A stretch of DNA of 64,000 nt from Ascoidea rubescens DSM 1968 (Eukaryota > Ascomycota > Saccharomycetes > Ascoideales > Ascoideaceae): contig NW_017962927.1 in NCBI RefSeq assembly GCF_001661345.1, positions 186,001-250,000 on the forward strand, read 5' to 3'. Both the position numbers and the translations under genes were made by a program. The notes under the pieces were generated by a model that was not told the origin of the DNA, did not search any database, and saw nothing but the letters and a program-made list of their open reading frames with translations. Positions 30,502-40,081 of the stretch are shown here, one piece after another (position 1 is the stretch's first letter; every line of letters begins with the position of its first letter).

Positions 30502-31438
30502 CGTCTCTTTTTTTTTTTCTTCTTCTTTTTCTTCTTTTTCTTCTTCTTCGTTCCCTTTTTAGTATCTTATTAAAATAATAATGATAACAATCGATATTGA
30601 TCAGTGACTAATAATAACCAACAATCAGCAACAAAATCACCCTAGTCAAGGATATTATCTCGGATAATACGATCACTGCACGAAATCTTGAAACTTGATA
30701 CAAGATTTATACTCTTTTAATCTTAGAACTTATCAAATGGATTTTTCCAGAAGGTTTGAAATATTTCACAAGATGGCGTTCACGTGAAAAACCACAAATC
30801 AATCCAAACAAAAAAATTGAAAAAAAGCCAGCCATATGGATCCGCAATAGTCTACATTACATTGCTGTATCATGCCGGCACTCGCACAGCTCCAAACCAC
30901 ATGACTTATGTTCAATCACATTCGTCCAATCCCGCTCGGTGTTTTCGGCATTCAAAACTTATCTTCCGCCCGTCGGCTTTTGCTTTTGCTTCTAATGTCT
31001 TGTTTGAACCTTCTTCTGTTTTTTGACTCTCCGGAATATATTCTCCTAATTTTTACTATCTTTCTTGCTTTACTAAAATTCGCATATTTAAATTCACATA
31101 TTTAAATCCACCATATATCTCTTATAAACAGGACTTTATTCACATAACAATTGTTCTCACTTAAAATCCTTTCCTTTCTTTTCTTTTCCCAGTATTTTCA
31201 TTCAATTAGTCAATTGTATCATCATTTTATACTATTATTTATTTTTTATCTTTCTTTATAGAATTTAAAATAGTCTTAAAAATGGGCTCAATTTTATAGT
31301 TTGCGCTAAGTTTAATTTAAAAACACCTTTAGTTTCATTACTATTTCCTTCATATAAATATATAAATATACATATATATATATATGATTATATAAAATTT
31401 AATCAATTCAATTGTTTAATCTCCAATTATCTCAAAAT
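30502..31438. promoter_or_regulatory. Divergent HCH1/ABC transporter promoter
   Basis: 937 bp. A pyrimidine tract lies next to HCH1. A near-consensus heat-shock element is at 30745-30757. The 3' half is AT-rich with (TA)n near 31360-31390. Small plus-strand frames at 30756-31105 show no family features. Confidence 0.5.
30745..30767. promoter_or_regulatory. Imperfect heat-shock element upstream of HCH1
   Basis: TTCCAGAAGGTTTGAAATAT contains TTCnnGAA followed by TTT in place of TTC, about 245 bp upstream of HCH1. An Hsf1 site is expected for an Hsp90 co-chaperone. Confidence 0.45.
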
Positions 31439-34400
31439 ATGAAATCATTTAATAATACTGACAATTCAAATAAACTTACTTATCTCTTCATAGATGACTT
31501 GTTCTATTTGTTTCCATTTATATTAACTTTCATATTTCTACTAACAAAAAAATTTAATAATAAATATTTCAATAACAATAACAATAACAATAACAATAAC
31601 AATAATCAAAATCAGCTTTTATTAATTAAAAAAATCAACTTTAATCCATTTTTCTCAAACTCAAACTTTGCTTTTCTAAATCAAAAAGAACCCTTTTTTA
31701 TATTCATAAATCCAAATAAACTCGATCACTTTAAATTATGTTTGGAAATCCTACTTCTTTTGTCCCAAGCAATTTCTCAGCTTTATTTTTTAATACTTTT
31801 ATTATTATTTTTAAAAAACAACCCATCAGAAATTGATATTAATAACAATCTCAACAATAATTTTGCTTTTAAATTCAAGTTGAATACTGTGATAAATAGC
31901 ATAATAAATCTGTTATTCTGGTTGTACTTATTAGCAATCACTGTTTTACGCTTGAACATATCTACATCTTCCAAATATAATTCTCTGTCAACCCTTATAA
32001 ATAACCAAAATCACTATCTAAATTACATTCATAATTTCAATCGCTATAAATTACTTTGGTTGGTTTCTTTCGTTTCCTATACTATAATACTTTTCCCATC
32101 TTTTTTTCAATTTAAATTTTCTTTATTCCAATTATTAAACAATAACGCTAATTTCAATCATTCGTTTTTCTTTTATTTCACATACTTTAAAATTTTCCAA
32201 TTTCCAATAGTTGTTTTTTTAAATTTCACACTATGGATCTCAAAGATTTGTTGTTTTGCTTACCCAATTTTCATTAAAAACTATTATCTAAAATATTGTC
32301 CTGAACCTTTATCCAATTTATGGCAATTAATATCTTATTCCTGGATAAACGATATACTTTACCTAAAAAATGGCTTTAAAACAAATAATATTCTGTTTTC
32401 AAATGATACTTTTGATTTGAATTTTAATGATTATTCAATAAATATTATGAAAAACTCCAATTTCTTTGACTTATCTTTTACTCAAAATGACAATAACCAT
32501 GCTACTTCTGTTTCTTTTATTCTCAATTTTTTACTTAGCTCGAAAAATTTATTATTCCAGCAATTTTTCTTTGCCATTCTAGAATCTTTTTTAATTTTTA
32601 TTCCTTCATTAATGTTTAGAAAAATCATACAGTTTATTGAGGATTATGATAAATCTTCAAATAATGATATTAAACCAATTTTACTTTATATCATGATAAT
32701 GTTTGTTGCAAAATTGACAAATTCAATTTGTGCAAACTATAGTTTATACATTGGAAGAAAAACTGGTGTCCATATGAAGACTTTAATTATAAACCAGATA
32801 TACACAAAATCATTAATTAAAAAATGCAATGGTTCACAAAATGGCTCAATTCTGAATCTAGTCTCCATTGATACAAATAGAATCAGCGAAGTAACTTGTT
32901 ATTTGCAGTGCTGGTTATCTTGTTCATTGATGATAATAATAGCCGTTTTCTTATTGTTCAACATATTGGGTTACAGTGCAATTGTTGGATCATTAATCTT
33001 AATGTTACTATTTCCTATCAATTATATTATTGCAAGAAAAATAAACAAATACTCTAAAAACTTTCTTAAATTTTCTGATTTGAAATTTTCAAAATTGAAT
33101 CAAATTTTTTCAAATATAAAAATTGTTAAATATTTTTGTTGGGAATCAAATTATTATAATAAAATTAGAGAAATTCGATCTTTTGAATTAAAAGAATTAA
33201 ATGGAAAATTCTTCTTTTGTTGCTTATCATCCTTTTTGTTTTTTTTAACACCAACCATTGTCACCTTTTTTTCTTTTTATTTTTATGTCTTTTGGCAGAA
33301 CAATGTTTTAACTCTCTCAATTGCTTTTACAAGCTTGAATTTATTTTTTCTATTAAAGAATCCTTTAGACCAATTTAGCCAAATGTTTAATACAATAGTT
33401 CAAGCAAGAGCCAGTCTAATTCGAATTATTGCATTTATGAATGAGCAAGATACAGATAAGTACTTGCAGATATATAAAATAAAATCGAAAAATGGTATAT
33501 ATGATAATCATAATCATAAGTTTAGTAAACTTTTTAGTGATAAAAATATAATTAATAATGTTTGCAGGAAAGATATAGTGATAGGATTCAATAATGCAAC
33601 GTTAAAGTGGGAAAGTGGATTTAAGTTGGATAATATAAATATAGATTTTCAAAAAGGGAAATTAAATGTAATAATTGGACAGATTGGATCAGGAAAGTCA
33701 TCGTTATTATTAGCATTATTAGGAGAAATGAAATTGGAGAAAGGTGAGATTTTTTCATTGCCAATTTTTAATGATATTAATGAAAATATATTAAACTCAA
33801 TAGTTGGTTATTGCTCTCAAGACCCATGGCTAATTAATGATACAATCAAAAACAATATACTAATGGGATCCGGGTTTGATTCAAAGAGATACAAGCAAGT
33901 GATATATAATTGTGGGCTAATTAAAGATATACAATTGTTGAAAAAAGGAGACTTAACTATAGTTGGTGATGAAGGAGGATCATTATCTGGGGGTCAGAAA
34001 CAAAGAATATCGTTAGCAAGAGCAATATATTCTAAATCAAGTCTTTTGGTATTAGATGATATTATGAGTGCACTTGATGCTGAAACTAGTCACTGGTGTT
34101 ATGAAAATGCAATTTGCCATGAATGGAAAACCAGATACAATGAAAATGCAAAGTGTAATAATAATGAAGATGATTTATTGAAAGATAGAACAGTGATTTT
34201 AGTTTCACATAATTCCAAATTGGCTTTAAGCAAAGCTGATTGGTGTGTAGTAATGGAGGATGGAGAGGTTAAGGCCCAAGGAATACCAAAGGATTTAACT
34301 AACTATTCAATATTCAATAACATGTTGAGCAAATCAATAAGACAAAACTGGAAGCAGAATATCAAGGAGGATAATGAGATAAATCGAGACTCAAAATCGA

Positions 34401-36322
34401 GGAATAATTTAGTTTTTAAAAGAGAAGAACTGGATGGGGATCTGGTTAACCTTAATATTTCAAGAGAATTCATCACCAAACATTTTGATGAGGAAAATTG
34501 TTTGAATGAAGAAATAGGGGCAAGCAAAATTGGTTATTCACTATTTATTTATTATTTGAAAAATTTTTCTAATTTGAGAATTATAGGATGGATAGTAGCG
34601 TTATTTATTGGATCTCAATGTGTTAGTGTTTTTCAAACATGGTGGTTAAGCAAATGGTCGAGTGATTATGGTGATGGTGATGGTGATGGTGATAGTAAAA
34701 GAAGTCATTTAATGATTACTTATATTTTAGTTTATTCAATTTTTGGTATTTTTTACTCTATTGTTTCAACCTTCAAGTTAAATCTTGTTTTGAACTATGG
34801 ATTAAGGGCATCCAATCGACTATTTGAGAAAAGTTTCAAGAATATATTAAGGGCAAAAATTGAATTTTTCGATAAAACATCATTAGGACAAATAAGTAAT
34901 AGGTTTTCAAAAGATATTGAGACGATTGATCAGGAGCTACCGATTTATTTTGAGTCGTGTTTAATGAGTTTAATTGAATGTTTAATCTCGTTGATTATTA
35001 TTAGCAGTATATTGCCATTATTTATTATTTTTTTTGTGGTTGTTGTTGTGGTGTTTTGTAAGATTGGGAAGGTTTATTTAAGAGTGTCTAGAGAGTTGAA
35101 GAAAAAAGAATCAGTTACAAGATCGCCAATCTACCAACAGTTGAATGAGAGTTTGAATGGAGTGGTTAGTATTCGAGCATTCAACTTGGGGGCATATTTT
35201 ATCAAGCAGATGTTTGAAAAAAATGATAGCAACAATCGGTATTTTTATTATCTTTGGGTTTGTAATCGATGGTTGGCATTTAGAATTGAGACAATTGGCA
35301 GTTTTATTATGTTGATGAGCTGTTTTTTAGTTTTGGGTGGAATTAAAAAGGAGAAAATTAGCAAGAGTTTGGCAGTGTTATGTTTGAATTATTCTATTGG
35401 TATTACGGATCGGTTGTTGTGGGTTATTCGACAGTATAGCAATGTTGAGATGAGTATGAATTCAGTTGAAAGATTAAAAGAATTTGAAGATGTTGAGCAT
35501 GAGGATATTGATTTTAGTTATAAAGATGGTTGTTATGAAGATGGGGTTAGTGAATGTTGGCCAATAGATGGAGAAATTGAATTTCAAAACATTTCAATGA
35601 GATATGACAAAAATGGGGAATACGTGTTGAAAAACTTGAGTTTTAAGATTGATAAGAACGAGAAAATTGGAATCGTTGGTAGAACAGGAAGTGGGAAGTC
35701 TAGTTTGGTGAATTGTTTGTTTAGATTTAAAGAGATTGAAAATGGGGATATACTAATTGATAAGAGGAGCATTAAAGATATTGGAATGAAAAGGTTGAGG
35801 GAAAATATTCAAATTATTCCACAAGATTCCAATTTCATCAAGGGGATGAGCATTAAAGAATTTCTTGATCCAGGCAGCAAAAGCAGTGCAATTGAATTGA
35901 CAGAATTTTTAAAAAAGAATAGGTTCAAGCTGAGCAATACATATACATGGGAAAGAGAGTTGGAAAATGAGAAGATCCGATTATCGAATGGAGAAAAGCA
36001 ATTTCTTAGTTTCTTGAGAATATTAAGGTTGAAGAAAAAACCCCAAATCGTTATATTCGACGAAGCAACACTGTCAATTGACTCTTCCATCGAGCAGCAA
36101 ATCGATGGAATTCTTCAGAACTCAGTGTTCCAAAACTGCACAGTGATCACCATTGCTCATCGCTTGAAGAGGGTGATGGAGTGCAACAAAGTGATGGTGT
36201 TGGAACAAGGGCAGGTCATCGAGACTGGAGCACCCACAGCACTTCTCAAAGATTCCAATTCGAGGTTCCACAGGCTCTGGCTGCAAAGCAACGAGCTCTT
36301 GGGTCTGTGTTCCAGGCCCTGA
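31439..36322 (+). CDS. ABCC-family full transporter (Ybt1/Vmr1/Nft1-like)
   Basis: A 1627-residue MRP-type ABC transporter, probably vacuolar by family. The ATG at 31439 gives MKSFNNTDNSNKLTYLFIDD. N-terminal extra membrane segments (TMD0) precede TMD1, with GRKTGVHMKTLIINQIYTKS and GSILNLVSIDTNRISEV. NBD1 has Walker A GQIGSGKSS (about residue 746), SQDPWL, LSGGQKQR and LLVLDDIMSALD, the usual degenerate NBD1 with Asp instead of the catalytic Glu. TMD2 follows. NBD2 has Walker A GRTGSGKSS (about 1415), signature LSNGEKQ instead of LSGGQ, and Walker B IVIFDEAT with Glu. At residue 1545 a CTG codon sits where homologues have Ala/Ser (DEATxSID). TTG-initiated extension to 31412 is not needed. 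The 3' end becomes markedly GC-richer than the body. Asn runs (31570-31606) and a GDGDGD repeat (34669-34695) are lineage inserts. Confidence 0.92.
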   Translation: MKSFNNTDNSNKLTYLFIDDLFYLFPFILTFIFLLTKKFNNKYFNNNNNNNNNNNNQNQLLLIKKINFNPFFSNSNFAFLNQKEPFFIFINPNKLDHFKLCLEILLLLSQAISQLYFLILLLLFLKNNPSEIDINNNLNNNFAFKFKLNTVINSIINLLFWLYLLAITVLRLNISTSSKYNSLSTLINNQNHYLNYIHNFNRYKLLWLVSFVSYTIILFPSFFQFKFSLFQLLNNNANFNHSFFFYFTYFKIFQFPIVVFLNFTLWISKICCFAYPIFIKNYYLKYCPEPLSNLWQLISYSWINDILYLKNGFKTNNILFSNDTFDLNFNDYSINIMKNSNFFDLSFTQNDNNHATSVSFILNFLLSSKNLLFQQFFFAILESFLIFIPSLMFRKIIQFIEDYDKSSNNDIKPILLYIMIMFVAKLTNSICANYSLYIGRKTGVHMKTLIINQIYTKSLIKKCNGSQNGSILNLVSIDTNRISEVTCYLQCWLSCSLMIIIAVFLLFNILGYSAIVGSLILMLLFPINYIIARKINKYSKNFLKFSDLKFSKLNQIFSNIKIVKYFCWESNYYNKIREIRSFELKELNGKFFFCCLSSFLFFLTPTIVTFFSFYFYVFWQNNVLTLSIAFTSLNLFFLLKNPLDQFSQMFNTIVQARASLIRIIAFMNEQDTDKYLQIYKIKSKNGIYDNHNHKFSKLFSDKNIINNVCRKDIVIGFNNATLKWESGFKLDNINIDFQKGKLNVIIGQIGSGKSSLLLALLGEMKLEKGEIFSLPIFNDINENILNSIVGYCSQDPWLINDTIKNNILMGSGFDSKRYKQVIYNCGLIKDIQLLKKGDLTIVGDEGGSLSGGQKQRISLARAIYSKSSLLVLDDIMSALDAETSHWCYENAICHEWKTRYNENAKCNNNEDDLLKDRTVILVSHNSKLALSKADWCVVMEDGEVKAQGIPKDLTNYSIFNNMLSKSIRQNWKQNIKEDNEINRDSKSRNNLVFKREELDGDLVNLNISREFITKHFDEENCLNEEIGASKIGYSLFIYYLKNFSNLRIIGWIVALFIGSQCVSVFQTWWLSKWSSDYGDGDGDGDSKRSHLMITYILVYSIFGIFYSIVSTFKLNLVLNYGLRASNRLFEKSFKNILRAKIEFFDKTSLGQISNRFSKDIETIDQELPIYFESCLMSLIECLISLIIISSILPLFIIFFVVVVVVFCKIGKVYLRVSRELKKKESVTRSPIYQQLNESLNGVVSIRAFNLGAYFIKQMFEKNDSNNRYFYYLWVCNRWLAFRIETIGSFIMLMSCFLVLGGIKKEKISKSLAVLCLNYSIGITDRLLWVIRQYSNVEMSMNSVERLKEFEDVEHEDIDFSYKDGCYEDGVSECWPIDGEIEFQNISMRYDKNGEYVLKNLSFKIDKNEKIGIVGRTGSGKSSLVNCLFRFKEIENGDILIDKRSIKDIGMKRLRENIQIIPQDSNFIKGMSIKEFLDPGSKSSAIELTEFLKKNRFKLSNTYTWERELENEKIRLSNGEKQFLSFLRILRLKKKPQIVIFDEATLSIDSSIEQQIDGILQNSVFQNCTVITIAHRLKRVMECNKVMVLEQGQVIETGAPTALLKDSNSRFHRLWLQSNELLGLCSRP
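34668..34694 (+). repeat. GGTGAT hexamer repeat in the ABC transporter
   Basis: About four copies of GGTGAT encode a Gly-Asp repeat in an extramembrane loop after the first TMD2 helix. Confidence 0.8.
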
Positions 36323-37755
36323 GCCAAAGCAAAAAGCAACCCAATTCCAGTTGTCCCAATGCGGAAGTGCACAAAATATATGAAAATCAGAGCCGGATCA
36401 GAGACAGCCCCAAACCACCCCAGTGGGTGCGATGCGCGCCGCATAGCACGCACGTTGCACGCAGTCCACGCACAGGACACAGGTGCTGCAGTGTCCAGAA
36501 CCACGGGTCTACCAGGAACTGCCTATATGCATAACCCTGCGTGTCTGATCGTGCCGCTGCAGAGCGCTCGTGGTCTATATGAGACCACGCATGGGGTATC
36601 TGCCGCCATTTCGGGCAACTACCCGCGCTGGCCGTCGTTGGTGCTGCTTCGCGGAGAGAAAACCGGCTTCGCGCGAAAATCTGACCGTGCGAATTTCCCA
36701 ATTGGGCCCAACCTTTTAAATTTGGCAAACCATCCTTTTTGGCCAAAGGAAAATAAAATTTTTTCCTACTTTAAATTGCAATATACAAAAATATAATACT
36801 ATGCTAATATCAAAATTTAAAATTCCAAAAACAGGTCAATGGTGAAACGCACAACAAGATGATATTCAAGTAATAGAACTGCTGAAAAACAGGATAGCGA
36901 TATTTTCAAGACTTTCTAACTTCAATTATGTGGATTAACAGCCTAATTCAACAATCTACTTTTGAGTCACGTAATTAAATACAAAACACCTTTTATCAAA
37001 CTGTTCTAATTCCCAGTGTGTTAGAAAACTAGGAAATACTCGCTGCTAACTTATAATAATATTAACTTACAGCCAATATAATCAGTTCTAATCAGCAAGG
37101 CTGAAAAAGAGAGCACTGTAAAAAATTTCACAACTACTTGTCCATCAACTTTTACACAGCAACCAACTATTCAACCTCCACTTATCTATCCATCATATAT
37201 ATATATTACAACTATATTGTACTATACTTATATTGCTACTATAACATTCGTATAACACTACTACTGTGCTACTGTCGTGCAACTATAGTATAAATATATT
37301 GTCTCCCTACTCTCCCACTGCTATCTTACTCAGATCACTATTATACTGACTTGCCACATACAAGTAATTTGAGCCTCTAATACCAGATCATATCAACTAC
37401 ACCAAAGCCTATAACTCATAGCAAATAATTATTAATCACAACAAACCTACTTTTACGCTTGTTTGGTAAACAATCGTAATTACCTAAAATTCAGAACAGT
37501 TCATTGTTATATAAAAACAGATAAATCTTTCTTGATTGTTTTTTTTTTATATTTTTTTTTTAAACATTGTTGTTCTTTTAATCTTGTCTTATTTCTTCTT
37601 CGACTATTGTTTTGTATCCCTATTATTAATATACTATATCTATTCTCGTTTATTATATTTTCATCTCTTCCAACTATTCTAACTGCTCCAACTATTCTAA
37701 CTGCTCTAACTGTTTTATCTGTTTTATCTTTGTGCTAATATACAACTGCTTAATA
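36323..37755. other. 1.4-kb intergenic region with a GC-rich island
   Basis: From about 36330 to 36720 the sequence is GC-rich with many GCACGCACG-type words; beyond that it drops to AT-rich sequence with (TA)n and pyrimidine-rich tracts before the His/Asn-repeat gene. Overlapping frames on both strands in the island (36157-36796) show no family features. Confidence 0.6.
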
Positions 37756-38721
37756 ATGGTTGCTCCCAATAAAGAAGTTATTAATCATAATTATAATCAT
37801 AATCATAATCATAATCATAATCATAATTATAATCATAATCATAATCATAATCATAGTCATAATCATAATCATAATCATAATCATGATCATGATCATGATG
37901 ATAATGATAATAATGTGAATAATGAAAATGAATTAAAATTTACACTAATGTTTAATGCTAATAAACCAATTTTCATAAACATTTTACCTGGGCCTTATCA
38001 GTTTTTGGAGATCAACCAAATCTTTAAACTACAAAGAATCAATCATAAAAAAAGTCTAGGCAAATTGAAAAAGTCCAATAATTTCATCATCAACAATCTT
38101 AGAAATGGCAACAACTTGAATAAATTTGCGTTGTTGAATAACTTTTTAAAGAAGAATCCAATTAATCTTGATTTCAACTATATCAACTTGGATATCGATC
38201 CAATAAATTTTAAAAAAACTTCAATTGATTATAACAAGTTTATTAGCCATTTACAGAAGAGCAATTTTAATTTAATTACAATTGATAATAGTAGTGATGA
38301 TTCTAATGCTAATGCTAATGCTAATTCTAATTCTAATTCTAATTCTAATTCTAATTCTAATTCCAATGATGATGATCAAGATTGTATTGATTATAATCAA
38401 TTGAAGAATTTCATACAGGATAACTTTAATAAAATATCTAAAAACCCTCCAAGAAAATCCAAATCATCCAAATCATCCAAATCATCCAAATCATCCAAAT
38501 CATCAAAGATATTAAAGAATTCCAAGATAATAAAAGCCCACAAGGGTTCTTCAAGTTCTAAAAACTCGCACTTGAAAAACTTGAGATCAAATATCAACGA
38601 AATGATTAAAAATGAATCAGCCAAATTAACAACTTCTTCATCTTCTAGTTGTCCTAAGAACTTCATTCAATCCAATGAAAACTCTTTAATATCTAGTAAT
38701 AAACTTGTGTCTACGATTTAA
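37756..38721 (+). CDS. Unrecognised protein with His-Asn and Ser repeats
   Basis: A 321-residue frame from the ATG giving MVAPNKEVINHNYNHNHN. Residues 8-55 are an almost pure Asn-His repeat ending HDHDHDD, which could bind metal ions (inference from composition only). A non-repetitive middle follows (about 60-170): FTLMFNANKPIFINILPGPYQFLEINQIFKLQRIN, LDFNYINLDIDPINFKKTS. Then come an Asn-Ser/Asn-Ala repeat, a Lys-Ser-Ser repeat (38457-38505) and a Ser-rich tail. I recognise no family. The conserved-looking middle and an ATG in good context after a pyrimidine-rich leader make it likely a real gene. No signal peptide or membrane segment. Confidence 0.65.
   Translation: MVAPNKEVINHNYNHNHNHNHNHNYNHNHNHNHSHNHNHNHNHDHDHDDNDNNVNNENELKFTLMFNANKPIFINILPGPYQFLEINQIFKLQRINHKKSLGKLKKSNNFIINNLRNGNNLNKFALLNNFLKKNPINLDFNYINLDIDPINFKKTSIDYNKFISHLQKSNFNLITIDNSSDDSNANANANSNSNSNSNSNSNSNDDDQDCIDYNQLKNFIQDNFNKISKNPPRKSKSSKSSKSSKSSKSSKILKNSKIIKAHKGSSSSKNSHLKNLRSNINEMIKNESAKLTTSSSSSCPKNFIQSNENSLISSNKLVSTI
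37778..37896 (+). repeat. AATCAT hexamer array (His-Asn repeat)
   Basis: About 18 hexamers of AATCAT with some AATTAT variants, ending in GATCAT units. Read as Asn-His then Asp-His. Confidence 0.9.
38305..38367 (+). repeat. AATGCT/AATTCT hexamer array
   Basis: Tandem hexamers encode Asn-Ala then Asn-Ser repeats in the same gene. Confidence 0.85.
38454..38505 (+). repeat. 9-bp AAATCATCC array
   Basis: Five to six tandem 9-mers encode Lys-Ser-Ser repeats. Confidence 0.85.
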
Positions 38722-39281
38722 TTTTCTAATTTTTTTTTTAATTTTTTTTCTATTTTTTCTATTCGTTTTTTTCCCCTCTTTTCATCTGGTTTAGTTAGAT
38801 ACTGATAATTTTTTAATTTCATGTACTATAAATATAATGTGAACCATTATTCTTTGATTTTCAGTGCTTTATTGTGATTAGATGAACAAAATTTTAATTT
38901 TCAATTTTTTAAAAATACAGATGCAAAAAATGCAAAAAATGCAGGAAATGAAAAAATGCAAAAAATACAAATATACAAAAAATACAAAAGAAATATAAAT
39001 GTAGTTGATGGATAGAAAGTAGAGGATGTTTGTGATATAAAAACATCAAAGAGATTGCAAATTGCTTCTTCTGGTTCTTTTTCTTTTTCTTTTTCTTCTT
39101 TTGGTGGATGTGTGCGGATTGAGTACGGATCATGTGATTGAATTTAATAAAGCACGGATCTCCGGTGGATTTTGACAGCGATTGAAAAAGAGATTGTAAA
39201 GAGATTGTAAAGGGATTGTAGATTGCAAAGAAATTGTAGATTGTAAAGGAAAAGTATTGAGATAAATAACATATTCATATC
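38722..39281. other. Intergenic, APS1 promoter
   Basis: 560 bp; ATGCAAAAA-type tandem words at 38930-38990 and GATTGTAAAG repeats at 39190-39250. No gene seen. Confidence 0.6.
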
Positions 39282-39743
39282 ATGGCTATAAAGTATTTGA
39301 TATTGTTATCGAGACAAGGAAAAGTGCGATTGTCGAAATGGTACAATACGCTATCGCAGAAGGATAAGACAAAGATTATTCGAGAGCTAACGGCTGTTAT
39401 ATTATCACGAAGAGCAAAGATGTGCAATATAATTGAGTATAAGGATTACAAGATCATCTACAGAAGGTATGCGTCGTTGTTTTTTGTTGTGGGGATTGAT
39501 AATGAGGACAATGAGTTGTTGGTGTTGGAGATTATTCAACGGTTTGTTGAGCAGATGGACAAAATCTACGGGAATGTGTGTGAGTTGGATATAATTTTCA
39601 ATTTCCAAACAGCGTATTATATACTTGACGAGTTGTTGTTGGATGGACATTTGCAGGAGTCTAGTAAGAAAGAGGTGTTGAAGCGAGTTTCGCAGCAAGA
39701 TCAAATGGAGGATGCTGATCAATTAAATAGTGTTTTAGCTTAA
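39282..39743 (+). CDS. APS1: AP-1 clathrin adaptor sigma subunit
   Basis: The sigma-1 small chain of the AP-1 clathrin adaptor, acting at the trans-Golgi network and endosomes. 153 residues, the family length. It shows the longin-like adaptin-small-chain fold throughout: IKYLILLSRQGKVRLSKWYNTL, KMCNIIEYKDYKIIYRRYASLFFVVGID, ELLVLEIIQRFVEQMDKIYGNVCELDIIFNFQTAYYILDE, LQESSKKEVLKRV. The acidic-dileucine-binding surface residues expected in sigma1 (for example VCELDIIFNF) are retained. RYASLFF and the ending favour sigma-1 over sigma-2 or sigma-3. No intron. Confidence 0.95.
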   Translation: MAIKYLILLSRQGKVRLSKWYNTLSQKDKTKIIRELTAVILSRRAKMCNIIEYKDYKIIYRRYASLFFVVGIDNEDNELLVLEIIQRFVEQMDKIYGNVCELDIIFNFQTAYYILDELLLDGHLQESSKKEVLKRVSQQDQMEDADQLNSVLA

Positions 39744-40081
39744 TCAATGAATATGAGTATGAATATTTATATTTATATTTCATATCTTATACCCATCATT
39801 AGTTAATGATTATGAATGGATTGGAAATATAGTTTTTCGTTTGATTTTTGATGGTGGTGTATTTCTTATACCGTGATGAGTATTATATATATATGAGATG
39901 AAATTTAAATCGAAATTGAAAATTAATGCAGATTTGGATCGATCGAAAGAAAAAAGCGAGTAATCGATTAATATATTGCATATAATTTACTATCATTCAT
40001 TATAAGTTGTTATAAATTGTTATAAATTGTTATAAATTGTTATAAATTGTTATAACATAATATAGTATAATATAATACAAT
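39744..40081. other. Short intergenic region with a 10-bp tandem array before MIX14
   Basis: 338 bp, AT-rich, ending in the TATAAATTGT array directly upstream of the MIX14 ATG. Confidence 0.65.
40008..40057. repeat. 10-bp TATAAATTGT tandem array in the MIX14 promoter
   Basis: About five head-to-tail copies of TTATAAATTG (first one TATAAGTTGT), ending about 25 bp before the ATG. The unit holds a TATAAA word and matches one helical turn. Confidence 0.85.

Noticed and set aside
36157-36796. Overlapping frames on both strands in the GC-rich island after the ABC transporter
   Set aside because: Stop codons are rare by composition; the peptides show no domain and codon use is random.
37778-37896. 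Regular short repeats as a CRISPR-like array
   Set aside because: Units are contiguous hexamers without spacers and are read in frame as Asn-His.
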